Below are positions 7,340 through 16,115 of a stretch of DNA of 64,000 bases, piece by piece. The DNA is taken from the NCBI RefSeq assembly GCF_900107235.1, contig NZ_FNPF01000017.1:34301-98300 (forward strand), read 5' to 3'. This stretch comes from Citreimonas salinaria. Its GTDB lineage: Bacteria > Pseudomonadota > Alphaproteobacteria > Rhodobacterales > Rhodobacteraceae. A program made the translations under genes and the position numbers. The stretch's first letter is position 1. Every line of letters starts with the position of its first letter. The notes under the pieces are model-generated. The model was not told the origin of the DNA, did not search any database, and saw only the letters and a program-made list of their open reading frames with translations.

Positions 7340-8724
7340 GGGGCGATACGCTCCTCGATCAGGGTTTCCAGGGCCTTGAGATCATTGGCGACACGGGTCA
7401 GCCGTTCCGGCCGGTCATACAGGTCCTCCATGCGCTTTGGAAGGGGCGGGCGGATCTGGCTGGCGGCCTCGACCGCGTCGGGGAACTTCGCCGGGTGCGC
7501 GGTGGCCAGCGTGACCATCGGCACGGCGGGGTCGCGCTTGTCCTCTGCTACCTTCACGCCGATCGCCGAGTGCGGGCACAGCAGTTCGCCCATCGTCGCG
7601 TGGGCCTGGCGGATCATCGCGCTGGTCTCTTCCTCGGACACGCGGCCCGAGGCGAAATCCTCGCGCAGTGCCTGAAGCGCGCCCTGGCTGACCGAGAAGC
7701 CGCCGGCCTTCAGCTCGTCCATCAGTTGCGCGACCGCGGCGCCGTCCTGCCCGTAGGCGTAGAACAGCGCGCGCTCGAAGTTGGAGCTGACCTGGATGTC
7801 CATCGACGGGCTGATCGAGGGCACGACCTCGCCCTTCGTGTAGTCGCCCGAGGTCAGGCAGCGGTGCAGGATGTCGTTCTGGTTCGTCGCGACCACCAGA
7901 CGGTCGATGGGCAGGCCCATGCGCTTGGCCACGTAGCCGGCGAAGATGTCGCCGAAATTGCCCGTGGGGACGGTGAAGCTGACCTTGCGGTCGGGCGCAC
8001 CGAGGCTGGCGGCGGCGGTGAAGTAGTACACCACCTGTGCCAGCACCCGCGCCCAGTTGATCGAGTTCACGCCCGCCAGCCGCACCCTGTCGCGGAAGTC
8101 GAAGTCGTTGAACATGTCCTTCAGCCGTGCTTGGGCGTCGTCGAAATGGCCGTCGATGGCCAACGCGTGCACGTTCGCCTCGGCCGGGGTCGTCATTTGG
8201 CGGCGCTGCACCTCGGACACGAGGCCGTGCGGATACAGGATGAAGACGTCCACCGCCTCAAGCCCCCGGAACGCCTCGATTGCGGCCGAGCCGGTGTCGC
8301 CGCTGGTCGCGCCCACGATGGTGACGCGGTTGCCGTTGCGGGTCAGCACATGCTCGAACATCTGGCCGATCAGTTGCATCGCGAAGTCCTTGAAGGCCAG
8401 CGTCGGCCCGTGGAACAGCTCCAGCAGGAAATGGTTCGGCGCCAGCTGCTTCAGTGGCGCACGGGCGTTGTGGCCGAAATCTGCGTAGGCGCGGTCGATC
8501 AGATCGCGGAAGGTTGCGTCGTCGAACGTGTCGCCGACGAAGGGGCGCATCACGCGAAACGCCGTTTCCTCGTAGCTCAGCCCCTGAAGCGCGCGGATGT
8601 CTTCGGGGGACATCTGCGGGATCGCCTCCGGAACATAAAGGCCGCCGTCGCGGGCGAGGCCGGACAGCATCGCCTCCTCAAAACTCAGGGACGGCGCTTG
8701 GCCGCGGGTCGAGATATAGCGCAT
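7336..8724 (-). CDS. thrC: Threonine synthase
   Basis: 462 aa, usual for the long-type enzyme. It converts O-phospho-L-homoserine to threonine with pyridoxal phosphate. It starts with MRYISTRG and has an N-terminal domain with LARDGGLYVPE. The PLP lysine is Lys112 in GPTLAFKDFAM. The phosphate-binding GATSGDTGSAA and PTGNFGDIFAGY follow. The C-terminal region holds CPHSAIGVK and LATAHPAKF. It lies four bases downstream of surf1 and overlaps the M16 peptidase gene by four bases. Confidence 0.96.
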   Translation of the reverse strand: MRYISTRGQAPSLSFEEAMLSGLARDGGLYVPEAIPQMSPEDIRALQGLSYEETAFRVMRPFVGDTFDDATFRDLIDRAYADFGHNARAPLKQLAPNHFLLELFHGPTLAFKDFAMQLIGQMFEHVLTRNGNRVTIVGATSGDTGSAAIEAFRGLEAVDVFILYPHGLVSEVQRRQMTTPAEANVHALAIDGHFDDAQARLKDMFNDFDFRDRVRLAGVNSINWARVLAQVVYYFTAAASLGAPDRKVSFTVPTGNFGDIFAGYVAKRMGLPIDRLVVATNQNDILHRCLTSGDYTKGEVVPSISPSMDIQVSSNFERALFYAYGQDGAAVAQLMDELKAGGFSVSQGALQALREDFASGRVSEEETSAMIRQAHATMGELLCPHSAIGVKVAEDKRDPAVPMVTLATAHPAKFPDAVEAASQIRPPLPKRMEDLYDRPERLTRVANDLKALETLIEERIAP

Positions 8725-8728
8725 CGTG

Positions 8729-9403
8729 TCAGTCCTTGCCTTTGGCCTGCGTCCGGATCCAGGCGAGTGTCATCGCGATCCACACCGCGGCGAGCGAGAA
8801 CCACGTGATCGCGTATTGCAGGTGATCGTTGGGGATGCCGGCGCTGTCCACCGGCAGCGGCCGGACACGCGCATCTGCCGGGTCGACGTCGCTCGCGACG
8901 ACCAGCAGCGGTTCCGTCTGCAGCGCCTCGGCCATCGGTCCGATGTCACGCGCGTACCAGGTGTTGTCCTGCGGCGCGTTCTCGGGCGTCGCGCTGTTGC
9001 GGTCGTCGGGCCAGTGCAGGTTGCCCAGCACCGCGGCCGGTCCCGCGCGCAACGGCGTGTCCTTCTCCGCCGCCGGCACGAACCCGCGATCCAGCAGCAC
9101 GCGCCGCCCGTCTTCGGTGGTGAACGGAGAGATGACGCGCCAGCCCGCGCCCTGCCGCTTGACCGAGACGAGGACGTAGAGCGCGCCCTCGCCGATCTCG
9201 CCCTGCAGCGCCACGGGCTGGTAGCGCTGCGTGGCGGGGTCGACGACGCGGGGCAGGGGCTGCGGATCGGCGGCGATCATGCTTTCGATGTCGGCGATGA
9301 TCCCCTCTTTCCACGCCAGCCGCTGGACCTGCCAAAGCCCCAGCGCGACGAGGATCGCGGCGCCGACGAGGCCGATCAGCAGGGGAGCGACGTAGCGGGT
9401 CAA
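8729..9403 (-). CDS. surf1: SURF1-family cytochrome oxidase assembly protein
   Basis: 224 aa from a TTG at 9403. I chose this start because GGAG lies 6 bases upstream and the protein then begins LTRYVAPLLIGLVGAAILVALGLWQVQR, the usual SURF1 N-terminus; no ATG fits nearby. It has two transmembrane helices, near residues 5-24 and near 198-217, flanking a periplasmic domain with typical SURF1 motifs (VLLDRGFVP, NDHLQYAITWFSLAAVW). It helps insert heme a into subunit I of aa3-type oxidase. It is the last assembly gene after ctaE and is four bases from thrC. Confidence 0.9.
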   Translation of the reverse strand: MTRYVAPLLIGLVGAAILVALGLWQVQRLAWKEGIIADIESMIAADPQPLPRVVDPATQRYQPVALQGEIGEGALYVLVSVKRQGAGWRVISPFTTEDGRRVLLDRGFVPAAEKDTPLRAGPAAVLGNLHWPDDRNSATPENAPQDNTWYARDIGPMAEALQTEPLLVVASDVDPADARVRPLPVDSAGIPNDHLQYAITWFSLAAVWIAMTLAWIRTQAKGKD

Positions 9404-9521
9404 GGGTGTCTCCAAGGCTCTGCCGGGTTTATCGAAGCGCGGGGCGGGTGCAATCCCCCTCGGCTTCACTCTGGCGCGTTGTGCCCGAGCCGGCCGTGGC
9501 CGCGGGCGTTCGGAACGCGAA

Positions 9522-9544
9522 GCGCCCGCCGGAGGGGCGGGCGC
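9522..9544 (-). terminator. GC-rich hairpin after ctaE
   Basis: Perfect 9-bp arms GCGCCCGCC / GGCGGGCGC (9522-9530 and 9536-9544) with a 5-base loop, 26 bases after the ctaE stop on the minus strand. There is no clear U-run after it, so it may weaken rather than end transcription into surf1, or it may stabilise the oxidase mRNA. Confidence 0.45.
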
Positions 9545-9569
9545 CTGCAGGTCGTGTCGGTTTGGCCGT

Positions 9570-10376
9570 TCAGCCGCCCCAGACGTAGACGGCCGCGAAC
9601 AGGAACAGCCACACGACGTCGACGAAGTGCCAGTACCAGGCCGCCGCCTCGAAGCCCACGTGCTTGTCCGGCGTGAAGTGCCCACGCATCAGGCGCATCA
9701 GGCAGACGAACAGGAAGATCGTCCCGATGATGACGTGCGCCCCGTGGAAGCCGGTCGCCATGAAGAAGTTCGCGCCGTAGATGTTGCCCGAGAAACCAAA
9801 AGCCGCGTGCGAGTACTCGTAGGCCTGAAAGAAGGTGAAGATCACACCCAGTACGATGGCGATGATCAGGCCCCACTTCATGTCCTGGCGGTTGTTCTCG
9901 TGCACAAGGGCATGGTGCGCCCAGGTGGCCGCCGCGCCCGAGCACAGCAGGATCAGCGTGTTGATCAGCGGCAGGTGCCAAGGGTCGAAGGTCTCGATCC
10001 CCGCGGGCGGCCAGACGCCGTCGACCGCCGGGCTCATCCCGGTGGGGTCCATCGGGTAGAGCGCGTGCTTGAAGAAGCTCCAGAACCAGGCGAAGAAGAA
10101 CATCACCTCGGACATGATGAACAGGATGAAGCCGTATTTCAGGCCGATCTGCACCACCGGGGTATGATCGCCGACCTGGCTTTCGGCGATCACGTCCGAC
10201 CACCAGCCGAAGGCGCAGTAGAGCACGCCGACGAACCCGATCAGGAACATCCACGGCGCGTAGCCCTTCATCCAGAGCACGGCGCCGAACAGCATGACGA
10301 ACGTGCCCACGGACGTCAGGAACGGCCAGACTGAGGGGTTCAGGATGTGGTAGTCGTGGTTTTTAGCGTGAGCCAT
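9570..10376 (-). CDS. ctaE: Cytochrome c oxidase subunit III
   Basis: 268 aa with seven predicted membrane helices, the normal topology of aa3-oxidase subunit III. Recognisable stretches are [16 protein letters not shown] at the N-terminus, [35 protein letters not shown] and the terminal [20 protein letters not shown]. Subunit III stabilises the proton-pumping core in the inner membrane. It follows ctaG in the ctaC-ctaB-ctaG-ctaE operon. ctaD, for subunit I, is not in this window. Confidence 0.97.
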   Translation of the reverse strand: MAHAKNHDYHILNPSVWPFLTSVGTFVMLFGAVLWMKGYAPWMFLIGFVGVLYCAFGWWSDVIAESQVGDHTPVVQIGLKYGFILFIMSEVMFFFAWFWSFFKHALYPMDPTGMSPAVDGVWPPAGIETFDPWHLPLINTLILLCSGAAATWAHHALVHENNRQDMKWGLIIAIVLGVIFTFFQAYEYSHAAFGFSGNIYGANFFMATGFHGAHVIIGTIFLFVCLMRLMRGHFTPDKHVGFEAAAWYWHFVDVVWLFLFAAVYVWGG

Positions 10377-10394
10377 CGGGTCCCTCGTTCGCCA

Positions 10395-10976
10395 TCAGTT
10401 CGTTGTTGATCCGGCATCGCCGGTTGCAAGTGCGGCCTGCATGTCCTCGGGCAGGTCGATCTCGTAGAAGGTGTAGGACAGGGTGATGTGTTTCGACCGG
10501 TTCGCGTCCAAGTCGTCCACGATGTCGGGGTCGACGAAGAAGACCACCGGCATCTGCACCCGCTCGCCGGGCTGCAACACCTGTTCCTCGAAGCAGAAGC
10601 AGTCGATCTTGGAGAAGTATCCGCCCGCGCCGAAGGGCGCGACATTGTAGCTGGCCGATCCCGCGACCACGCGGTCGGTGGGATTGTAGGCCTCGTAGAA
10701 GGCCATGCCCTCTTCGCCGATGCGCAGGGTCATCTCCTGCTGGACGGGCTTGAACTCCCACGGCATGCCCTTTTCCAGCGAGGCGTCGAAGCGCACCTTG
10801 ATCGTCTGGTCGAGGATGCGGCCATCGGTCGCCTCGGCCACGCCGGTCGCGCCGCCGTATCCGGTCACACGGCAGAACCAGTCGTAAAGCGGCACCGAGG
10901 CCCAGGCCATGGCGCCCATGAACACGACGACGCCGACCGTCGTCGCCAGTGTCTTCCTCTTCCCGTCAAATGCCAT
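10395..10976 (-). CDS. ctaG: Cytochrome c oxidase assembly protein CtaG/Cox11
   Basis: 193 aa with one N-terminal membrane anchor (about 10-30), then a periplasmic immunoglobulin-like domain. The copper-binding motif CFCFEEQ is present, together with VPLYDWFCRVTGYGG and FFVDPDI, all classic Cox11 signatures. It delivers copper to the CuB centre of subunit I. The ATG lies inside the last codons of the small membrane-protein gene upstream (11-base overlap), so translation is probably coupled. Confidence 0.95.
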   Translation of the reverse strand: MAFDGKRKTLATTVGVVVFMGAMAWASVPLYDWFCRVTGYGGATGVAEATDGRILDQTIKVRFDASLEKGMPWEFKPVQQEMTLRIGEEGMAFYEAYNPTDRVVAGSASYNVAPFGAGGYFSKIDCFCFEEQVLQPGERVQMPVVFFVDPDIVDDLDANRSKHITLSYTFYEIDLPEDMQAALATGDAGSTTN

Positions 10977-11136
10977 CCGACGACTCCGTGGCTGGTTGCA
11001 GTTCCAGCCCGCCGCGCGTCACCTTGACCACGGTCAGGCCCAGAACGATCACGATCAGCGCGGCCAGCGACAGGCCGACGCCAATATTGCGGCCCCTGCG
11101 GCGGCGGTGAAGCTCGTGCTGTTTGCTCAGGCTCAT
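10966..11136 (-). CDS. Small single-pass membrane protein of the cta operon
   Basis: 56 aa starting MSLSKQHELHRRRRGRN. A basic N-terminus is followed by one hydrophobic helix (about 19-39, GVGLSLAALIVIVLGLTVVKV). It sits four bases after ctaB and overlaps ctaG by 11 bases. A short ORF at this place between ctaB and ctaG is usual in Rhodobacterales and relatives. The positive-inside rule puts the short C-terminus in the periplasm. Its role in oxidase assembly is plausible from position only. The ATG at 11136 was chosen over an upstream in-frame one because it avoids overlapping ctaB. Confidence 0.75.
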   Translation of the reverse strand: MSLSKQHELHRRRRGRNIGVGLSLAALIVIVLGLTVVKVTRGGLELQPATESSDGI

Positions 11137-11140
11137 AGGT

Positions 11141-12073
11141 TCACCACGCTCCGAGACGGCCGGCGGCCGCTTCCACAAGGATCGCGCCGAAATGCGCGAA
11201 TAGATACAGCAGCGACAGTTTGAAGAATTTCTTCTCGACGGCGAAGTTGTCACCTTCGGCGGCAACCTCGTCGCGGCGCCAGATCTGCACAGCGCCCCTG
11301 AGGAACAGCGCGTTCAGCACCAGAGCCACCGCGAGGTAGACGGGCCCGCCGATCGCGGTGAACCCGGTGCCCACCGCCAGCGCGGCCAGAAGCGCGGTGT
11401 AGACAAGGATGTGCACGCGGGTGACGCGGCGGCCGTGCGTGACGGTCAGCATGGGCACGGTCGCGTTGTCATAGTCCTGCCGGACGAACAGCGCCAGCGC
11501 CCAGAAATGCGGTGGCGTCCACATGAAGGTCAGCGCGAACATCAGCACCGCCTCGATGCCGATGCTGCCGGTCGCGGCGGCCCAGCCGATCATCGGGGGG
11601 AAGGCGCCGGCGGCCCCGCCGATGACGATGTTCTGCGGCGTCGAGCGCTTGAGCCACATGGTGTAGACCACCACGTAGAAGAAGATCGTGAAGGCCAGCA
11701 GCGCCGCGGCCAGCCAATTGGTCGCCAGCCCCAGGAACACCACGGCGAAGCCCGACAGCGCGAGGCCGAGGCCAAGCGCCTCTTCACGGGCGACGCGCCC
11801 GGCGGGGATCGGGCGTTTCGCGGTGCGGCGCATCAGCGCGTCGATGTCGGAATCGTACCACATGTTCAGCGCGCCCGACGCGCCGCCGCCCACGGCGATG
11901 AACAGCACTGCGCAAAACGCGACGAAAGGATGCACCGCCACCGGCGCGGCCAGCAGGCCCACCAGCGCCGTGAAGACGACGAGCGTCATCACCCGCGGCT
12001 TCAGAAGCGCGTAGTAGTCGCCGAACTGGGCGTCGGTCTCGTAGGTGCGGCTGTCGAAGCTGGTATCGCTCAT
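11141..12073 (-). CDS. ctaB: Protoheme IX farnesyltransferase (heme O synthase)
   Basis: 310 aa, a UbiA-family prenyltransferase with about nine membrane helices. The prenyl-diphosphate-binding motif is NMWYDSDIDALMRRTAKRPIP, and a second Asp-rich loop lies further on. It adds a farnesyl group to heme b to make heme O, the precursor of heme A in the aa3 oxidase. The N-terminal YYALLKPRVMTLVVFTALVG is typical. A GAGGA ribosome site precedes the ATG. It lies between ctaC and the small membrane ORF. Confidence 0.95.
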   Translation of the reverse strand: MSDTSFDSRTYETDAQFGDYYALLKPRVMTLVVFTALVGLLAAPVAVHPFVAFCAVLFIAVGGGASGALNMWYDSDIDALMRRTAKRPIPAGRVAREEALGLGLALSGFAVVFLGLATNWLAAALLAFTIFFYVVVYTMWLKRSTPQNIVIGGAAGAFPPMIGWAAATGSIGIEAVLMFALTFMWTPPHFWALALFVRQDYDNATVPMLTVTHGRRVTRVHILVYTALLAALAVGTGFTAIGGPVYLAVALVLNALFLRGAVQIWRRDEVAAEGDNFAVEKKFFKLSLLYLFAHFGAILVEAAAGRLGAW

Positions 12074-12170
12074 GCGGTCCTCTCGTGCGGTGCCTTCGGG
12101 CCTGTCGTGCCGATTTCCGGCAGGGCATGCTCCTTCGGCGTGACGCGCGCGGCTTGCGGCGCCGTTGGCG

Positions 12171-12188
12171 GGGCGGGCGAACCCGCCC
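12171..12188. terminator. Hairpin between ctaC and ctaB
   Basis: A perfect 7-bp stem GGGCGGG / CCCGCCC closes a CGAA tetraloop just after the ctaC stop. No U-run follows on the minus strand. It may cause partial termination, giving more subunit II than farnesyltransferase, or protect the ctaC mRNA. Confidence 0.45.
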
Positions 12189-12194
12189 GTGGCC

Positions 12195-13076
12195 TCAGTT
12201 GGTCAGAACCGCGCGGACGTCGGTATAATAGCCTTCTTCCTTCGACGCGGCGAGCCATGCATCGTACTCGGCCGGGGTGACCACCTTGACCGTGATGGGC
12301 ATGTAGGCATGCGCGATGCCGCACAGCTCCGAGCACTGGCCGAAATAGACGCCCTCGTTGCCCTCGTCGACCTCGAACCACAGCTCGGCCAGGCGTCCGG
12401 GGATGCCGTCCTGCTTCACGCCGAAGGCCGGAACGGTCCAGGAATGAATCACGTCGGCACCGGTCACCTGCATCACGATGGTGGCTCCCGACGGGACGAC
12501 GACGGCGGTATCGGTCGCGAGCAGGAACTCGTCCTCGGAATAGCCCGCTTCCTGAAGCTGCTCGACCACGGCGGGGGTGAGACGGTTGTCGCCGCCGGTC
12601 GCCGGAGAGCCGATCATGAAGCTTTCGTAGCTCAGATCCTCGCCCACGTATTCGTAGCCCCAGTACCACTGGTAGCCCGTCACCTTGATGACGACGTCGC
12701 CCTCGGGGATCTCCTGCTGCTTGAAGAGCACCGGAAGCGAGAACGCGCCGATGAACACCAGAACCATGATCGGGCCCAGGGTCCACGCGATCTCAAGCGG
12801 CGAGTTGTGCGTGAAGCGGCTGGGCGTCGGGTTCGAGCGGCGGTTGTAGCGGACGATGGCGAATGCCAGCAGACCCGTGACCAGAAGCGTGATGACCGAG
12901 ATGATGATCACCAGCAGGCCGTCCAGCCATTGCATGTCGCGCGCAAGCTCGGTCGCGGCGGGCTGGAAGTTGAGGCCGCCCTGCACCGGAGTGCCGATGA
13001 TGGGCAGGTCCTGTGCGAAAGCCGGGGCTCCGGCGATGAGCCCTGCAAGGGCGGTCAGCATCGTCTTGGTTCGCAT
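12195..13076 (-). CDS. ctaC: Cytochrome c oxidase subunit II
   Basis: 293 aa. It has a signal peptide (1-21, ending APAFA), two transmembrane helices (about 50-72 and 95-118) and a periplasmic cupredoxin domain. The binuclear CuA site is visible as [15 protein letters not shown] and [12 protein letters not shown]. Subunit II takes electrons from cytochrome c. It is the first gene of the minus-strand cta operon. The 171-base gap to tldD must hold the oxidase promoter. Confidence 0.97.
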   Translation of the reverse strand: MRTKTMLTALAGLIAGAPAFAQDLPIIGTPVQGGLNFQPAATELARDMQWLDGLLVIIISVITLLVTGLLAFAIVRYNRRSNPTPSRFTHNSPLEIAWTLGPIMVLVFIGAFSLPVLFKQQEIPEGDVVIKVTGYQWYWGYEYVGEDLSYESFMIGSPATGGDNRLTPAVVEQLQEAGYSEDEFLLATDTAVVVPSGATIVMQVTGADVIHSWTVPAFGVKQDGIPGRLAELWFEVDEGNEGVYFGQCSELCGIAHAYMPITVKVVTPAEYDAWLAASKEEGYYTDVRAVLTN

Positions 13077-13200
13077 GTCTCACCTTGATCGGTTGTTCGT
13101 CGGTGCCCGCATCGGGCGGCCGCACGACGGGCTTGGGGCCGGCCATTGCGTATCCGGCGCTATGAACCATATTCTTCCCAAGGGATAAAGCACGATCCTT

Positions 13201-13222
13201 GCGGCAAACCGCCGCTTTTTTC
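13201..13222 (+). promoter_or_regulatory. Short hairpin with T-run upstream of tldD
   Basis: GCGG-CAAA-CCGC at 13201-13212 is followed by CGC and six T residues (13216-13221). It lies about 26 bases before the tldD start on the plus strand. A 4-bp stem is short for a terminator, so it may be an attenuator or chance. Confidence 0.3.
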
Positions 13223-13247
13223 CAACACCTTTTCCGATGAGGCCCGC

Positions 13248-14669
13248 ATGGCTGACGCACCGTTCCGCCCGTTCGAGACACATCTGGACCGCGACCGGTC
13301 CGCCGCGCTGCTGCGCGAGGCGCTGGCGGGGGCCGAGGATGGCGAGTTGTTTCTGGAGCGCCGCCGGTCCGAGGTGCTGGTCTTCGACGACGGCCGCGTC
13401 AAGACCGCAAGCTACGACGCCGCCGAGGGATTCGGCCTTCGCGCCGTGCGCGGAGAGGTGGCGGGATATGCGCATGCGACCGAGATCAGCGAGGCGGCGC
13501 TGAAGCGCGCGGTCGATACCGCGCGGCTGGCCGTGGGCGATGGCGGCGGGGTGATGGCGCCGCCGCCGCCGGGCACCAACCGCACGCTTTACACCGACGC
13601 GGACCCGATCGAAGGCGCTGCCTTCCCGGTGAAGCTCGACACCCTGCGCGAGATCGATGCTTTCGCGCGCGACCTCGATCCGCGTGTCGTGCAGGTGACG
13701 GCGAACGTGGCGGCCTCGCTTCAGGAGGTGTCGATCCTGCGCCCCGAGGGGGGGCTGGTGACCGACGTGCGCCCGATGACCCGCGTCAACGTTTCGGTCA
13801 TCGTCGAGGAGAACGGCCGCCGCGAGGCCGGAACCGCCGGCGGCGGCGGGCGCGTCACGCTCGACGGTCTGCTGGAGCCTGCGGACTGGCAGGCCAAGGC
13901 GCGGGAGGCGTTGCGCATCGCGCTGGTGAACCTGCGCGCCGAGCCCGCGCCGGCGGGTGTCATGGACATCGTGCTGGGCCCCGGCTGGCCCGGCATCCTG
14001 CTGCACGAGGCCATCGGGCACGGCCTCGAGGGCGATTTCAATCGCAAGGGCAGCTCGGCCTTTGCGGGTCTGATGGGTCAGCAGGTCGCCGCCAAGGGTG
14101 TCACCGTTCTGGACGACGGTACGATCCCGGATCGGCGCGGCAGCATCACCATCGATGACGAGGGCACGCCCAGCGGGAAGAACGTGCTGATAGACGACGG
14201 CAAGCTGGTCGGCTACATGCAGGACCGCCAGAACGCGCGCCTGATGGGGGTCGAGCCCACCGGCAACGGCCGGCGCGAAAGCTTTGCCCACATCCCGATG
14301 CCGCGCATGACGAACACCTACATGCTGGGTGGCGATGCCGATCCGGCCGACATCGTCGCTGACCTGAAGGACGGTATCTGGGCCGTCGGCTTCGGCGGCG
14401 GCCAGGTCGACATCACCAACGGCAAGTTCGTGTTCTCCTGCACCGAGGCCTACCGCGTAAAAAACGGTAAGGTCGGCGCGCCGGTAAAGGGCGCGACGCT
14501 GATCGGCGACGGCGCCACCGCGCTGAACCAGATCCGCGCGCTGGGCAGCGACATGGCGCTGGATCCCGGCATGGGCAATTGCGGCAAGTCCGGCCAATGG
14601 GTGCCGGTGGGCGTCGGCCAGCCCACGGTGATGATCGGCGGATTGACGGTGGGCGGCTCGGGCAGCTGA
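13248..14669 (+). CDS. tldD: Metalloprotease TldD
   Basis: 473 aa from the ATG at 13248, preceded by GAGG 6 bases upstream; the longer in-frame start at 13146 lies in the ctaC promoter region. The zinc-binding HExxxH is His253-Glu254-His258 in LLHEAIGHGLEGDF. Other family stretches are GPGWPGILLHEAIGH, YMQDRQNARLMG and the C-terminal GNCGKSGQWVPVGVGQPTVMIGGLTVGG. TldD forms a heterodimer with TldE/PmbA, not present here, that degrades unfolded or modified peptides in the cytoplasm. It is divergent from ctaC. Confidence 0.95.
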   Translation: MADAPFRPFETHLDRDRSAALLREALAGAEDGELFLERRRSEVLVFDDGRVKTASYDAAEGFGLRAVRGEVAGYAHATEISEAALKRAVDTARLAVGDGGGVMAPPPPGTNRTLYTDADPIEGAAFPVKLDTLREIDAFARDLDPRVVQVTANVAASLQEVSILRPEGGLVTDVRPMTRVNVSVIVEENGRREAGTAGGGGRVTLDGLLEPADWQAKAREALRIALVNLRAEPAPAGVMDIVLGPGWPGILLHEAIGHGLEGDFNRKGSSAFAGLMGQQVAAKGVTVLDDGTIPDRRGSITIDDEGTPSGKNVLIDDGKLVGYMQDRQNARLMGVEPTGNGRRESFAHIPMPRMTNTYMLGGDADPADIVADLKDGIWAVGFGGGQVDITNGKFVFSCTEAYRVKNGKVGAPVKGATLIGDGATALNQIRALGSDMALDPGMGNCGKSGQWVPVGVGQPTVMIGGLTVGGSGS

Positions 14670-14676
14670 GCCGCCC
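14651..14676 (+). terminator. Hairpin at the end of tldD
   Basis: Arms GGGCGGCTC / GAGCCGCCC (14651-14659 and 14668-14676), 9 bp with an 8-base loop, overlap the tldD stop codon. They are followed by GTTGGCTTCTT, only loosely U-rich. It is a probable terminator of tldD before the dprA promoter. Confidence 0.55.
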
Positions 14677-14737
14677 GTTGGCTTCTTGCCGATCAATGTG
14701 ACTATGTCGGAGTTGAAGGCGATATTTCCGTAATCGG

Positions 14738-14752
14738 TTTACCGAGGGTTAA
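14738..14752 (+). promoter_or_regulatory. CtrA-like box upstream of dprA
   Basis: TTTA-N7-TTAA (TTTA at 14738, TTAA at 14749) differs by one base from the CtrA consensus TTAA-N7-TTAA. It is about 50 bases before the dprA start, a place where CtrA could activate. CtrA is known to control competence-type genes including dprA in Rhodobacter capsulatus; its action here is inferred. Confidence 0.5.
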
Positions 14753-14798
14753 CTATCCCGGCGCTATCCAGAACAGGCAAGACGACGGGGCCTCGACG

Positions 14799-15980
14799 AT
14801 GGACGACATTTATTCTTCCACTCACCCCCCACTCCCACCCACCACGGAAGACGACCGTGTGTCCCGGCTCCGTCTCTTGCGCTCGCGCCGCGTCGGCGTG
14901 ACTACCTTCTGGCGCCTCATGGGCGAACACGGCTCCGCCGCCGCCGCGCTCGACGCGCTGCCGCAGGTCGCCCGTGCCGCCGGAATCGAGAATTACCAGC
15001 CCTGCACTGAAGCCGCCGCCCTGGCCGAAATGGCCGAAGCCCGGCGTGCCGGCGCACGGATGCTGTTCCGGGGCGAGCCAGGCTATCCCGCCGATCTCTC
15101 TTCTCTCTCCGACGCGCCTCCTTTCCTGTGGGTGATCGGCGACACGGCCGCGCTGCAGCGCCCGATGGTGGCGCTGGTGGGGGCGCGCAACGCCTCGTCG
15201 CTGGGCACCCGGATGGCGCGGCGACTGTCGGCGGAACTGGGCGAGGCCGGTTTCGTCGTCGTCTCGGGACTGGCGCGCGGAATCGATACGGCGGCGCACG
15301 TGGCCGCGCTCGACACCGGGACGGTGGCCGTGATGGCGGGCGGCATCGACATGATCTATCCGCCCGAGAACGCGCGCCTGGCCGACGACATCGCGGCGAA
15401 GGGCGGCGCGCGGGTCAGCGAGCAGCCGATGGGCGTGCAGCCGCAGGCGCGGCATTTCCCCACCCGCAACCGGATCGTCGCCGGTCTGGCACGCGGCGTC
15501 GTCGTGGTCGAGGCGGCCGCGAAGTCCGGCTCGCTCATCACCGCGCGGCTCGCGCTGGACATCGGGCGCGAGGTGCTCGCCGTGCCCGGCCATCCGCTGG
15601 ATGCGCGGGCGGGCGGCTGCAACATCCTGATCCGCGACGGCGCGCGTCTGGTGCGCGGTGCACAGGACGTGCTCGAGGCGTTGCCGCCGGACGAGGCGCA
15701 GTCCGTGCTGCCGCTGGAGCCGTTGGCCGCCCCCAGGCGGTCCGAGGACGAGCCGCAAGCCGACCCGCAGCCGCCCCGCGACCGCAGCTTGCGCGACACC
15801 GCCCGCCTGCATGACGCGATCCTCGCCCGCCTCGGGCCGTCTCCCATCGCCGAGGATCAGCTGATCCGCGATCTCGGCGCTACCGCCGGGCACGTCGCGC
15901 CGGCGCTGACTGACCTCGAGCTCGACAATCGCGTCCTGCGCCAGCCGGGTGGCCTTCTCAGCCTGCTGCCGCCCGCCTGA
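14799..15980 (+). CDS. dprA: DNA-processing protein DprA
   Basis: 393 aa. The Rossmann-like DprA/Smf core runs from about residue 120 to 300 with the signature VALVGARNASSLGTRMARRLSAEL, VVSGLARGIDTAAH, the loop GGIDMIYPPENARL, FPTRNRIVAGLARGVVVVEA and SGSLITARLALDIGREVLAVPG. A C-terminal winged-helix domain (about 330-390) follows a Pro-rich linker. DprA loads RecA on incoming single-stranded DNA. In this order it may serve uptake of gene-transfer-agent DNA. topA follows at 135 bases on the same strand. Confidence 0.95.
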   Translation: MDDIYSSTHPPLPPTTEDDRVSRLRLLRSRRVGVTTFWRLMGEHGSAAAALDALPQVARAAGIENYQPCTEAAALAEMAEARRAGARMLFRGEPGYPADLSSLSDAPPFLWVIGDTAALQRPMVALVGARNASSLGTRMARRLSAELGEAGFVVVSGLARGIDTAAHVAALDTGTVAVMAGGIDMIYPPENARLADDIAAKGGARVSEQPMGVQPQARHFPTRNRIVAGLARGVVVVEAAAKSGSLITARLALDIGREVLAVPGHPLDARAGGCNILIRDGARLVRGAQDVLEALPPDEAQSVLPLEPLAAPRRSEDEPQADPQPPRDRSLRDTARLHDAILARLGPSPIAEDQLIRDLGATAGHVAPALTDLELDNRVLRQPGGLLSLLPPA

Positions 15981-16115
15981 GACGGTCTGTCGGCGCGACG
16001 TCGGGCGGGCCGCCGGGCGGCTTCGGATTGACAAGCCCCCGTCCGACCCCACATGGCTGAACGCCGGAACACGGGCTTTCCGCGCCCGGAAACAAGCCAA
16101 GAGGTCAGTCAGCAG

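Noticed and set aside
13080..14696. Open frame on the minus strand covering tldD
   Set aside because: It mirrors tldD, has an Arg/His-rich composition typical of antisense frames, and no ribosome site.
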